Of a DNA stretch of 64,000 nt, positions 26,639-36,146 are shown piece after piece (position 1 is the first letter of the stretch; every line of letters begins with the position of its first letter). The translations under genes and the position numbers were made by a program. The notes below the pieces were generated by a model. That model did no database searches. It had not been told where the DNA came from and saw nothing but the letters and a program-made list of their open reading frames with translations. The DNA comes from Aporhodopirellula aestuarii. GTDB lineage: Bacteria; Planctomycetota; Planctomycetia; Pirellulales; Pirellulaceae. The stretch is from contig NZ_JAMQBK010000065.1 in NCBI RefSeq assembly GCF_023701485.1, positions 20,226-84,225 of the forward strand. The letters are read 5' to 3'.

Positions 26639-27772
26639 ATGACCATGAAATCGCTGCTCTTCTGTCCACTTCTTTGTCTGTTGGTCGCCTCGGGATTGTC
26701 TGCTGCCGAGGGTGATCCGATCGCGGTGCGATCGTGGCCAGGCGGAGTGGTTTCGATCGAAACTCAGTGGGGCCTTGGGCTCGCGGTCAAACCATCGACC
26801 AGCGACGAGTTGGTTGTGCCTGATGACGTAGGTCAGATTCTCGCGGTGGGTGGGGATCGACTGAACCATGTGCTGTCGCGTTTGCCCAACCAGGCCGATG
26901 TGCAGTGGAGTCCCGTTGGCGAGGCTTCCAAATGGGATCCGAACGCGATCGAGGTTCGGACGATCGATGATCACACGATCCGAATCGACGTCGACGGCGT
27001 GCGTGTGATTGTTGTGTCGGGTGACGGAACGGGGACCTTTATGGCGACGAAAGCCGATAAACAAAACGTTGATGTCTTGGTGCTGAGCAACATTGCGGTG
27101 GGACAGCTTGCCAGCGATCGGATCAAAATACTCGTGCGCTCATGGCGTCCGCAGTTTGTGCTGCCGTTGGCAATCCCTGCCGATGAAACGGACGCTTCGA
27201 AACGCGCGGCGGCGAACACATTTGCGGTGTCAGCTTCGGAGGCACCAAATCGGGAGCCGAAAACTGTACTGATCAGTCAAACACCGTGGGAAATGCCTGA
27301 CGAACTCGCGGTGTTGTTTGGAAAGATGGAACAGGCATGCAGCGAATCGCAACAAGTGTTTGCAGAGCTCTCTGTTGAGCAATTGAATTTCAAGCCGGCC
27401 AATGGAACGCATACTCCACGATGGAACGTTGAGCACATGATGGGACGGCAGTTGCAGTTCTTCTCACAAATTTATCATGCGATTGATTCGTCTATTCCCG
27501 TGATGAATTTGAACCCGAAGCAAATGCCGGCTGACTATCAGTTCGCTCACCCGGATTGGGATGGAGCTGAAGAGGCTCGACAGATGCAGCGGGCGAGTGA
27601 GTTTTGTCGCCGGTTTGCTTACTTGCTCGACGGCATGTCGGTGAACGACAAAGCACCGGGCAGCCGTTGGCCCTCGCTGCGTGCATTGTTGGTGCAGATG
27701 CAGAAGCACTACCACGAGCACACGGAAAACACCGTCAAGAAATTCGAGTTGCCGGGATGGCCAAAGTCGTGA
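26639..27772 (+). CDS. Secreted protein with C-terminal DinB-like domain
   Basis: The 377-residue product starts at ATG 26639 (a second ATG two codons later is equivalent) with a signal peptide LLFCPLLCLLVASGLSAAEG. Residues ~25-190 form a beta-rich domain that resembles a degenerate metallo-hydrolase sandwich (VDVLVLSNIAVGQL, RPQFVLPLAIP) without obvious metal ligands; I cannot assign it. Residues ~215-375 are a DinB-like four-helix domain, with His at WNVEHMMGRQ and KHYHEHTENT positions suited to bind a metal. It is separated by 159 bp from the upstream operon and converges on the transglutaminase gene 19 bp away. Confidence 0.7.
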   Translation: MTMKSLLFCPLLCLLVASGLSAAEGDPIAVRSWPGGVVSIETQWGLGLAVKPSTSDELVVPDDVGQILAVGGDRLNHVLSRLPNQADVQWSPVGEASKWDPNAIEVRTIDDHTIRIDVDGVRVIVVSGDGTGTFMATKADKQNVDVLVLSNIAVGQLASDRIKILVRSWRPQFVLPLAIPADETDASKRAAANTFAVSASEAPNREPKTVLISQTPWEMPDELAVLFGKMEQACSESQQVFAELSVEQLNFKPANGTHTPRWNVEHMMGRQLQFFSQIYHAIDSSIPVMNLNPKQMPADYQFAHPDWDGAEEARQMQRASEFCRRFAYLLDGMSVNDKAPGSRWPSLRALLVQMQKHYHEHTENTVKKFELPGWPKS

Positions 27773-27790
27773 ATCCGACGAGTGCTGTAC

Positions 27791-28681
27791 TCAATCCAGA
27801 GGCAGCACGTCGACACTGACTCTCAAGAGCGGTTTGCCGCCGCCCATCACGATCCCACGCATGGGACTGATGTCGTCGTAGTCACGACCGATGCACATGG
27901 GAATGTGATCCGTGCCCGTGCGAACCGCATTGGTTGGATCGAAATCGACCCATCCGATTTCGGCTCCGGAATAAACGCTGATCCACGCGTGCGACTCGTC
28001 ACTGCCGACGAGTCGTTCTTTGCCTTCCGGCGGATACGTTCTGAGGTAGCCGCTGATATAACGGGTGGGCAAACCGAGACTCCGCAGACACGCGATTTGT
28101 ACGTGAGCAAAGTCTTGGCAGACGCCCGCCTTCAATACAAACGCGTCCTCGGTCGTCGTGTTGACGTCCGTCGCCTGGGTGTCGTAGCGGAAATCGGCGT
28201 GGATGTGCTTCGTTAACGCGTCCACCGCGTCGATGATGCTGACGTGAGGTTGCATAATCTGACGTGCATAGTCGGCAAATTTTTGATTCAGTGCGATTCG
28301 TTGCGAGGCGAAGACGAATTCGCGTGCCTTCCAATCGACGGGGGAATCGCCCCGGCGAACGGTCGAAATGAGATCAGTCCAGGCGGGAGCTCGAGACAGG
28401 TTTTCGGCATCGGGCGCCGAAACGCTGACCCGGCTGGTGACGCGAACCCGCAAGAATTGATGCAAAGATTCGATGGCAAACGAGTCGACGACGTTCCCGT
28501 AGTAATCGGGGTGTCGATCGATGGACGCGGGAGCGGGATCAATTTCGACTTCGCATGAATGGCAGACCAGGTGGGCTTGGTTGCGTGGCCGCATGCGCAA
28601 TTGGTTTTGGCACAGCGCCACCGGCTCGCTATAGCGATACGACGTCTCGTGGACGATTCGGTAATTGGCGGTTTGCGTCAT
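27791..28681 (-). CDS. Transglutaminase-like protein (last gene of the ATP-grasp/alpha-E operon)
   Basis: This 296-residue cytoplasmic protein has the bacterial transglutaminase N-terminal beta domain (YRIVHETSYRYSEPV, NQLRMRPR) followed by the papain-fold core. The triad is present: Cys188 in AGVCQDFAHV, His231 in SDESHAWISVY and Asp248 in WVDFDPTN. In operons with circularly permuted ATP-grasp and alpha-E genes, such proteins are proposed to cleave or transfer the isopeptide bonds made by the ligases. It is the most downstream of five minus-strand genes, 105 bp after the ATP-grasp/alpha-E fusion gene. Confidence 0.92.
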   Translation of the reverse strand: MTQTANYRIVHETSYRYSEPVALCQNQLRMRPRNQAHLVCHSCEVEIDPAPASIDRHPDYYGNVVDSFAIESLHQFLRVRVTSRVSVSAPDAENLSRAPAWTDLISTVRRGDSPVDWKAREFVFASQRIALNQKFADYARQIMQPHVSIIDAVDALTKHIHADFRYDTQATDVNTTTEDAFVLKAGVCQDFAHVQIACLRSLGLPTRYISGYLRTYPPEGKERLVGSDESHAWISVYSGAEIGWVDFDPTNAVRTGTDHIPMCIGRDYDDISPMRGIVMGGGKPLLRVSVDVLPLD

Positions 28682-28786
28682 CAGGCGGGAGTTTTCGGTT
28701 AAATATTTTGAATGCGATCGGCTGCAAAAGCCCGGTTAGAGATCGTCTCGTTTGAAACGTACCAACCCGGCTCGGCCTTGCCCCAG

Positions 28787-31516
28787 CTAGGAAAGCTTAG
28801 CAGGTGGCTCCGGCAACGGCTTGGCCGGTTCGCCGGTCAGCGATTGCGATACCGAGGTGTGAATCAGGTACCTGGCTTCGATCGCGTTCGCGAGTTTGGG
28901 CATCCCGACACAGATCTTCTCGAGTAACTCCGCGAGAGCTTCGCGTTGTTGGTTTGTTTCACAACGGGTCAGTTTACCGACATCCGCGACGAGGAGTCGA
29001 CGCATTAAATCAGCGGCAATGCGTTCGTCGGCTCCGAGACCGACCTGGGAAGCCGACGTTGGCAACTCCAGCAACACCTGTTCGATGTCCTGTAATTGAA
29101 AACGCAGCGAGCGAGGATTTGATTCATCGGTGACCAGCAAATCGATGGTGGGCGCGGGTTGAACCAACGACAGGTATCGCGACCGATACGTCATCAAACT
29201 ATCAGTCGCATCGAGGATTGCTTCGCACAAACTGCCCTCGCGTTCGAGTGGCGATATCATGGTCGCGGCGAGGAGTTCGGCGGTTTGATGTGCCCGCTCG
29301 ATGCGGCGGCCCAGCAACACGAATCTCCAACCGTGAGTTCGCGTGAGGCTTTCCGATGCCAACCCGCTGAACGCGAGCAGGAGGGTCACGCAATGGTTGA
29401 GCCGCTCGATCGCGGCAATCACGTTGGCGCCTCGAGGGCGACTTTGCACGACGACTTCGTTATGCAGGCTTCTCAGGATTCGATACGCGTCGAGCGAAAT
29501 GCGGTCACGCACCGCAGACGCGTTTCGCAACGCACCCAGTGCCGCGGACTGGAATCCGCGTGATGTCCCACAATCAAAAACGCTCGCCGGAAGCATTAGG
29601 TCGAGTTGCGGCATCGCTCCATCGAGGCCCTCGATCGCGTAGTCCGGTTCCAATTGTCCCATCGCTGCGAGTGCCTTGACGAGACGCGGCATTTCGGACA
29701 ATTCGTCGTACTCGTCTTCGCCGGCGAGTCGGGTAAGCGTGGTCCGAAGCAGGCGGGCGATCGACTCGCAACGTTCGGTATAACGACCGAGCCAGAACAA
29801 ATGCTCGGCCACGCGACTGGGCAATTCCGCACCGCTGCGACGCAGCCGGATCGATTCCGATTCCGGTGACAGTAAGGTGGCTTCGTGATCGACCGGTTCG
29901 TCACTGACGACCCAGCAATCTTGGGTCATCTGGCCGCTCGTCGGTGATCGACCGAGCAGGTCTGGTTTGGGGCTCACGCGAGCGAGTCCGCCCGGCAGGA
30001 CTTCGATTCCGTCGGCGGTCTGCAATTGGAACGATCGCAGGGTCAAGTGCCAGGGGCGGAGTTTGCCATCGACCCAGACTGGCGTCAGGCTGTGCGACAA
30101 TCGCTCTTGGCCAACGAACCGATGCGGTTGGGCTTTGATCTCTCTGACCAAGTCGGCCTTCTGCTCGGCCGTCATGTATTCGGGGATGGACGGCTTCGCG
30201 TCGTTGACCGCGTAAGCGCTGCGGATGATCAGTTTGTCGAGGTTTTCGAGTACGAATCGACAGGGGCCTTCGTCGCCGCACCAGTACGTTGCGACGCTGG
30301 GAAGCAGCAATTCTTCGCCCAGCAGTTTTCTCGCCGAGGCGGCTAAGAAGGGCAGCAAAGCAGGCATTTCGACCAATGCCGCGCCGATCGCATTGAGGAC
30401 GGCAACGTGACCGCCGCGGATCGTTTGCAACAGCCCGGTGCAACCTTCCAGCGATGACGGATTGAGTTCGAGCGGATCACATTTCCGATCGGACACGTGC
30501 CGCCACAACACTTCGATGGGAAGCAATCCGCCGAGCGTTTTCAGATTCAAACGTTCGCCCCGGACCGCTAAGTCGCGACCTTGGACGAGGGTGTAACCGA
30601 GATAGCGAGCCAAATAGGCGTCTTCGAATTCGCGGTAGCTGCCGGGGCCAGGCGTCAATAATGCGACCCGCGGGTTGTCGCGGGCACGTGGAGCGAGCGA
30701 GCGGAAATGCCCACGCAGGGCTTCGAAAAACGGGGCCAAGCGACGGACGTTTGCCCGGCGATGCAGGTGCGGCAACGCTCGGCTGAGCACGATTCGGTTT
30801 TCCAGGAGATAGCCGAGGCCGCTCGGTGCACGTGTTCGATCGCCGGTCACCCACCAACCGCCGTTGTCACCCCGGACGACATCAAACGCGGTCACGTGCA
30901 GTCGATGGGATTTGCCAGGGCTGTGCATGGCCGTGGCTTCGTCCGAGTTGGTTTTGTCGGTCCGCCCAAGTTTGTGGTACGCGCGATAAAAACGTGGGTT
31001 GCCCCATACCAGATCGGGAGGGATGATCCGATCGATGATCAGGTTTTGCGGCCCCAAAAGATCATCGAGAACGGCTTCGAGGATACGGACCCGCTGGGCC
31101 AGTCCGGCGGCCAGGACGCTCCAATCTTTCTGATTGAAGGCGACGGGCACGGTTGCCAGTTGCCAGGGGCGTGAAGGATCCACCGGCGTGATTTTGGATA
31201 AACCGCCCGATGCTCCGGAGGCATCATTTCCCGTGGTGAGCGGGTTGTTGACGCCCGTGGGGGGATTGAAGTTTTCGTCACCGGAGGACGGTTTTTGCTT
31301 GGCGTCGACCTGAAAAGTCAGTCCGTTCTCGCGGATGATGTGTTCGATCTGGATCGAGCGATCGTGCAGTCCAGTGGCCCCGATCCGGTTAAGAGTGCCC
31401 TCAATGGTTGCCCAATGAGGGCGCACGAGGCCATTTGCATCGCGGCATTCGTCAAAACGGCCGGCCAGCTTTTCATAGCTGGTCAACGACAAGGGGGCTG
31501 CGATGGTAGTCGACAA
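28787..31516 (-). CDS. Fusion of circularly permuted type 2 ATP-grasp and alpha-E domains
   Basis: The 909-residue product joins two modules that are separate genes at 36147-37676 and 35101-36051 in the same operon. Residues ~90-560 are a circularly permuted ATP-grasp (ALLTPGPGSYREFEDAYLARYLG, VQGRDLAVRGERLNLKTL, GVAVLNAIGAALVEMPALLPFL-like block, WCGDEGPCRFVL, EVLPGGLARVSP). Residues ~575-885 are the helical alpha-E (DUF403) domain (LPSRVAEHLFWLGRYTERCESIARLLR). The position that reads VIYRRVDD in the separate ATP-grasp is VLWRHVSD here, so the active site is changed and could be regulatory or use another substrate. It is predicted to act as an amide ligase in the cytoplasm. Confidence 0.9.
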   Translation of the reverse strand: MSTTIAAPLSLTSYEKLAGRFDECRDANGLVRPHWATIEGTLNRIGATGLHDRSIQIEHIIRENGLTFQVDAKQKPSSGDENFNPPTGVNNPLTTGNDASGASGGLSKITPVDPSRPWQLATVPVAFNQKDWSVLAAGLAQRVRILEAVLDDLLGPQNLIIDRIIPPDLVWGNPRFYRAYHKLGRTDKTNSDEATAMHSPGKSHRLHVTAFDVVRGDNGGWWVTGDRTRAPSGLGYLLENRIVLSRALPHLHRRANVRRLAPFFEALRGHFRSLAPRARDNPRVALLTPGPGSYREFEDAYLARYLGYTLVQGRDLAVRGERLNLKTLGGLLPIEVLWRHVSDRKCDPLELNPSSLEGCTGLLQTIRGGHVAVLNAIGAALVEMPALLPFLAASARKLLGEELLLPSVATYWCGDEGPCRFVLENLDKLIIRSAYAVNDAKPSIPEYMTAEQKADLVREIKAQPHRFVGQERLSHSLTPVWVDGKLRPWHLTLRSFQLQTADGIEVLPGGLARVSPKPDLLGRSPTSGQMTQDCWVVSDEPVDHEATLLSPESESIRLRRSGAELPSRVAEHLFWLGRYTERCESIARLLRTTLTRLAGEDEYDELSEMPRLVKALAAMGQLEPDYAIEGLDGAMPQLDLMLPASVFDCGTSRGFQSAALGALRNASAVRDRISLDAYRILRSLHNEVVVQSRPRGANVIAAIERLNHCVTLLLAFSGLASESLTRTHGWRFVLLGRRIERAHQTAELLAATMISPLEREGSLCEAILDATDSLMTYRSRYLSLVQPAPTIDLLVTDESNPRSLRFQLQDIEQVLLELPTSASQVGLGADERIAADLMRRLLVADVGKLTRCETNQQREALAELLEKICVGMPKLANAIEARYLIHTSVSQSLTGEPAKPLPEPPAKLS

Positions 31517-31629
31517 TGTGGTCAGGGCTCCTGTGAAAATGCCGAAAGGAAACGGTAAATATTGGTATGTTCTACCCTTTCCTTTAATCGACTACCCGCC
31601 TTGAGCACGCCGATACGCGAACCCACATT

Positions 31630-34600
31630 TTAGAGCCGACGCAGATCCATGGTAACCGGGTACGGTTCGGATCCCACAACGGGGGGCAATTTAGGGACCT
31701 GAATTTCCCCGCCCGTCATCGTGAACGCGTCAAATCTCGCCGCACGGCGGGATTCGGCTTCTTTTGCATTGATCGGGAAATTGTCGCTGCACACCCCACC
31801 CGGATGGACGGCGTGGTAGGTGCACCCACCAACGCTTCGCCGAGCTTTGAGGTCGACCAAGTCAAATTGCAGCGGCGTGTGAATCCCGATGGTCGGGTGG
31901 AGGCAGCGGGGCGGTTGCCAGGCGCGGTATTTTACACCCGCGACCGCTTGCCCGGTTACGCCGGTTCGATGCAGCGGTACCTGATGGCCGAAACAGGTCA
32001 CCGCATATCGTCCCGGATCCATGCCTTCGACCAAAATCTGCAGTCGTTCGAGCGACGAATCGACGAACCTCGCCGTGCCACCAGAACCGGGCTCCTCGCC
32101 CATGACGTACCACGGTTCGATCGCGCTGCGAAGTTCCATGCGGACGCCATCGATGACGAGTTCGCCCATCAACGGGAAGCGGAATTCATGATGCGGGGCA
32201 TACCAATCGGCCTTCACCGGTGCGCCCCGGCGGTGCAATTCGCCGGTCAGTTTTTTCAAGTCTTTCCAAACGAAATACGGCAACAGGAATCGGTCATAGA
32301 GCATTGGCCCCCATTGTGTCAGCGGCTCGTCATACGGCCGATCCCAGAACGCGGCGACCACGGCGCGGATCAACAGTTGTTGAGACAGACTCATCTGAGC
32401 GTGCGGTGGCATTTCAAATCCACGCAGTTCGACGAGCCCCAATCGTCCCGTTGAACTGTCGGGAGAGTACATCTTGTCGATGCAAATTTCCGCCCGGTGG
32501 GTGTTGCCGGTCGTATCGACGAGCAAGTCGCGGAACAGGCGATCAACGATCCAAGGCGCAACGTCCGCACCCATAGGCGGCAGTTGAGCGAGGGCGATTT
32601 CCATTTCGTAGACCGAATCGCTGCGCGCCTCATCCATCCGCGGCGCTTGGCTCGTCGGCCCGATGAACTTGCCGCTGAACAGATACGACAACGCCGGGTG
32701 GTTGTGCCAGAACCGGATCAAGCTGCCGAGCAGATGAGGACGTCGCATGAACGGACTGTCAGCCGGTTTGGCTCCGCCCATCACGACGTGGTTTCCGCCG
32801 CCGGTCCCGGTGTGGTGTCCGTCGAGGTCGAATTTCTCGGTTCCCAAACGCGACAATCGGGCTTCTTCGTAGAGCGTTTCAGTCAATTTGACCAGCGATC
32901 GCCAAGTCGACGATGGTTGCGTGTTGACTTCGATGACACCCGGATCCGGAGTGACTTTGAAGTAGTCGATGCGTTCGTCCGGTGGAGGAAGGTAGCCTTC
33001 GATCACAACCGGCAGGTCGGTCAGAGCACAGGTTTCTTCAACCGCTGAAACGAGATCGAGATAATCTTCGAGCCGTTGAGCGGGCGGCATGAAGACGTGT
33101 AATCGGCCGAAGCGCGCTTCGACACAGAGTGCGGTGTGCACAATGTCATTGTGCGTTGGCAAATCATCTTCATCGAAGTCATCGAGAGTTTGTTCATTGA
33201 CTGCCGCGGCGGCCGAATCGCTCGGTCCACCGAGTCGTCCACCGCCGCCGGTGGTGCCGCCTTGGCGAGCGGCAACATAGCTTTCCATCCCGCGAGGTGT
33301 ACCGCCCGCTGCATCGGGGCCGCGATACGGCGCCGGCAAAGGATTGTGACTGATCGTCGGGTCCAAGGGCGTCGAGTAGAAGGGCGCCGTGCTAAACGAA
33401 TCCGATGGCAGGGTGTCCAACGGCAATCGCAAACCGATGGGCGACTCGCCTGGAATCAGGTAGATCTTTTCACTGCGGACGGGCCACTTTCCGCCGATCC
33501 ATCCCGGTTTGGCCTGCCACCAGGCGCGACGCAGTGGCAAGACGTATCCCACCGGTGTGCCGAGTCCGTTGCCGAAGGTCCGCATCAACATTGCCCGCTC
33601 GTTAGGATCCTTTACACGGGGATCTGCAGGGTCGATGTCGACGGGGAGTCGGTCTTCTTTCCACAGGTAGTGAAAGATGTCCTCGTGGACCGGGAAGGTC
33701 ATCTTGGCGCTAATGTTGAGTTCTCTCGATAACGTGCGGATGAACCGCCGTGCGTCTTCGTGAGTGTGTTTGTAGTCGCGCCCTTCGTCGGCCAACCATT
33801 TTTCATCGTTCCAAATTGGTTGTCCGTCGCGTCGCCATAGGCAGGTCAGCGCCCAACGCGGCAATTGTTCGCCGGGATACCATTTGCCTTGACCGTAGTG
33901 CAGCAAACTGCCGCCGGCGACTTGCTCCGTTTCGGCGAGTTTATCGCGGAAGCGTTTGAGCAATACGTTGCTGAGGACGCGTTTGTCTTCGCCGACCGCT
34001 TCGGTGTTCCATTGCGGATGGTCCATGTCGTCGATGGACACAAACGTCGGTTCGCCACCCATCGTCAGGCGGACGTCGCCCTCTTCTAGTTTTTTGTCGA
34101 TCTCGTCGCCACAGTCGAGGATCTCATTCCAGACTTTTTCGGTGTAGGGTTTGGTTACCCGTGGGTCTTCGTGAACGCGGGTAACCTTCATGACGTGTTC
34201 GAAGGTGACTTCGCATGGTTGGTGTCCGCCCGTGATCGGAGCCGCGCCGGTATACATCGGGGTGCATGCCAACGGAATGTGTCCTTCGCCGGCGAGCAGT
34301 CCGCTTGTCGGGTCGAGTCCGACCCAGCCTGCGCCAGGCAGATAAACCTCGGTCCACGCGTGCAGGTCGCAGAAGTCTTCGGTTGGCCCTGAAGGCCCGT
34401 CGAGCGATTCTTGATCGGCAGCGAGTTGGATCAGGTACCCGGAAACAAATCTCGCGGCGAGGCCCATGTGTCGAAACGTTTCAACGAGCATCCACGCCGA
34501 ATCGCGACAGGATCCGCTGCAAAGTGTGAGCGTTTCTTCGGGAGACTGCACGCCCGGTTCGAGTCGTATTTTGTAGTCGATCTGCTTCTGTGCTGCACGA

Positions 34601-35046
34601 TTGACGTCGACGATGAAGTCGATCGTTCGCTCGTTGGATTGTGGCAGGGTTTCCATCCACGCTTTGAGCGCAGGCGTTAATTCACCGGGCTGCAAATACG
34701 CAGACAGCTGTTTGCGGGTGTCTTCGTCATACTCGAATGGGAACGTGCCAGCCGCATCGTCGACAAAAAATTCGAACGGGTTAATCACCGTCATGTCGGC
34801 GACGAGATCGACGGTGACACACAGGTGATCGATGGGTTTTTCAAAAACCAATCGGGCGATCGGGTTGGCGAACGGGTCCTGTTGCCAGTTCACAAAGTGT
34901 TCGTCAGGGCTGACCGTCAATTGGTACGCAGGAATCGGTGTCCGGCCGTGATATGCCGGTCGCAATCGAACCAATTGTGGTCCGACCATGATAGGGCGGT
35001 CGTACTTGTAGGAAGTTTTGTGATGCAGCGCGACGCGAATCGTCAT
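31630..35046 (-). CDS. Transglutaminase-DUF2126 putative amidoligase fusion
   Basis: The 1138-residue product starts with a transglutaminase N-terminal domain (VALHHKTSYKYDRPIMVGPQLVRLRP) and core with Cys180 (CSGSCRDSAWML), His229 (CDLHAWTEVYLPG) and Asp245 (WVGLDPTSG). From about residue 320 it is DUF2126, annotated in Pfam as a putative amidoligase: RLTMGGEPTFVSIDDMDHPQWNT, PWALTCLWRRDGQPIWND-like block, GYVLPLRRAWWQ, VIEVNTQPSSTWR, LDGHHTGTGGGNHVVMGG and WLPPRCLHPTIGIHTPL-like C-terminus. One chain thus carries both a predicted ligase and a predicted peptidase or transferase. This architecture and length are usual for the family. It sits in the middle of the five-gene operon, 54 bp after the alpha-E gene. 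Confidence 0.92.
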   Translation of the reverse strand: MTIRVALHHKTSYKYDRPIMVGPQLVRLRPAYHGRTPIPAYQLTVSPDEHFVNWQQDPFANPIARLVFEKPIDHLCVTVDLVADMTVINPFEFFVDDAAGTFPFEYDEDTRKQLSAYLQPGELTPALKAWMETLPQSNERTIDFIVDVNRAAQKQIDYKIRLEPGVQSPEETLTLCSGSCRDSAWMLVETFRHMGLAARFVSGYLIQLAADQESLDGPSGPTEDFCDLHAWTEVYLPGAGWVGLDPTSGLLAGEGHIPLACTPMYTGAAPITGGHQPCEVTFEHVMKVTRVHEDPRVTKPYTEKVWNEILDCGDEIDKKLEEGDVRLTMGGEPTFVSIDDMDHPQWNTEAVGEDKRVLSNVLLKRFRDKLAETEQVAGGSLLHYGQGKWYPGEQLPRWALTCLWRRDGQPIWNDEKWLADEGRDYKHTHEDARRFIRTLSRELNISAKMTFPVHEDIFHYLWKEDRLPVDIDPADPRVKDPNERAMLMRTFGNGLGTPVGYVLPLRRAWWQAKPGWIGGKWPVRSEKIYLIPGESPIGLRLPLDTLPSDSFSTAPFYSTPLDPTISHNPLPAPYRGPDAAGGTPRGMESYVAARQGGTTGGGGRLGGPSDSAAAAVNEQTLDDFDEDDLPTHNDIVHTALCVEARFGRLHVFMPPAQRLEDYLDLVSAVEETCALTDLPVVIEGYLPPPDERIDYFKVTPDPGVIEVNTQPSSTWRSLVKLTETLYEEARLSRLGTEKFDLDGHHTGTGGGNHVVMGGAKPADSPFMRRPHLLGSLIRFWHNHPALSYLFSGKFIGPTSQAPRMDEARSDSVYEMEIALAQLPPMGADVAPWIVDRLFRDLLVDTTGNTHRAEICIDKMYSPDSSTGRLGLVELRGFEMPPHAQMSLSQQLLIRAVVAAFWDRPYDEPLTQWGPMLYDRFLLPYFVWKDLKKLTGELHRRGAPVKADWYAPHHEFRFPLMGELVIDGVRMELRSAIEPWYVMGEEPGSGGTARFVDSSLERLQILVEGMDPGRYAVTCFGHQVPLHRTGVTGQAVAGVKYRAWQPPRCLHPTIGIHTPLQFDLVDLKARRSVGGCTYHAVHPGGVCSDNFPINAKEAESRRAARFDAFTMTGGEIQVPKLPPVVGSEPYPVTMDLRRL

Positions 35047-35100
35047 AAAGGAACCAGGTGTGGATCAGGGGAAAGGCAACAGCGTCCGTGGAAGCTTTTC

Positions 35101-36051
35101 TTACGCTGGGATCAGGGCTTGGAAATAGTCTTCGGCGAGGGTGTTGCCGATGTCATTGAGTTCTAGCTGTAGGAGATCCACAAATTCGTGCATGCCTCCG
35201 GCGAGGACTTCTTCGACTTGGGTGAATGCCAAACGGTGTTTCAACGCATCGACTTTTTTGCTCGACTGACTCGATGTTTGTTTCCGCGACGCTTGATCAA
35301 TTTCTCCGAGTGACCAACCGGCCGATGCGACACATCGGTGGACGCTACGGGGGAAGGTGCGGTTGAACAAAAAGAATCCGACGACATTCGGAATTGAGAC
35401 TTCGTGGTAGTCACGCCGGTAGGCTTCGAAGCCACTGATCGCGAGTAGAAGCGCCGACCACTGCATGTCGTCAACCGCCGTACCGACGTGTTCGACCGAG
35501 GGCAGCAAATTGAAGTATTTCACGTCGAGGATGCGCGAGGTTTTGTCGGCGCGTTCAAGCATCCGTCCGACGTTGGCGAAGTGCCACGCGGTGTCCTGCG
35601 CCATGGTGCTCTCGAGCACACCGCTCCAGAGCAGCGTTTGTTGACGAATCTGGTCAAAGAATTGGCTTGTGCGATCGAGAGACTCGTTCCGGGAGGCTTC
35701 GTTGACGAAAAGGTAGAACTCGTTGATTTGTTCGAACGCTTCTGACGAGAGTTTTTCGCGAACGCCGCGGGCGTTTTCACGAGCCGCACGGAGGCACGTC
35801 AGCATCGAGTTGGGATACTCTTCGTCAAATGCGAGAAAGTTAACCACATTCTCTTGGTTGGGATGGCCGTATTTCTTCTTGAAGAACTCCTCATCGCCGG
35901 TCACGCGGACCAACGGTTCCCACGGATCGACAAGGTTTTCAGGTTGATCCAGGATCAGGTGGAGGGTGACTTCGAGGAACCGAGCGAGGTTCTCGGCACG
36001 CTCGATCTGGCGGCTCATCCAGTAAACGGATTCGGCAACACGTGAAAGCAT
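35101..36051 (-). CDS. Alpha-E (DUF403) domain protein
   Basis: The ATG at 36051 (MLSRVAESVYWMSRQIERAEN) gives the exact start of the alpha-E family; the frame is open to 36189, but that part overlaps the upstream gene. The 316-residue product is nearly all helical, with the conserved ENLARFLEVTLHL and DKTSRILDVKYFNLL segments. Alpha-E proteins have no known catalytic residues and occur beside circularly permuted ATP-grasp enzymes, where they are thought to be partners or carriers. The gene is the second in the operon, 95 bp after the ATP-grasp stop. Confidence 0.93.
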   Translation of the reverse strand: MLSRVAESVYWMSRQIERAENLARFLEVTLHLILDQPENLVDPWEPLVRVTGDEEFFKKKYGHPNQENVVNFLAFDEEYPNSMLTCLRAARENARGVREKLSSEAFEQINEFYLFVNEASRNESLDRTSQFFDQIRQQTLLWSGVLESTMAQDTAWHFANVGRMLERADKTSRILDVKYFNLLPSVEHVGTAVDDMQWSALLLAISGFEAYRRDYHEVSIPNVVGFFLFNRTFPRSVHRCVASAGWSLGEIDQASRKQTSSQSSKKVDALKHRLAFTQVEEVLAGGMHEFVDLLQLELNDIGNTLAEDYFQALIPA

Positions 36052-36146
36052 GTTTGGAAGTTCGAGATAAAGAGAAAGGAGTGTGGAGCCGTGTGTGGAA
36101 ACACGCTGCTGCGAGAAAAAGGAACAGCCACCATAGGGGCGGCGTT

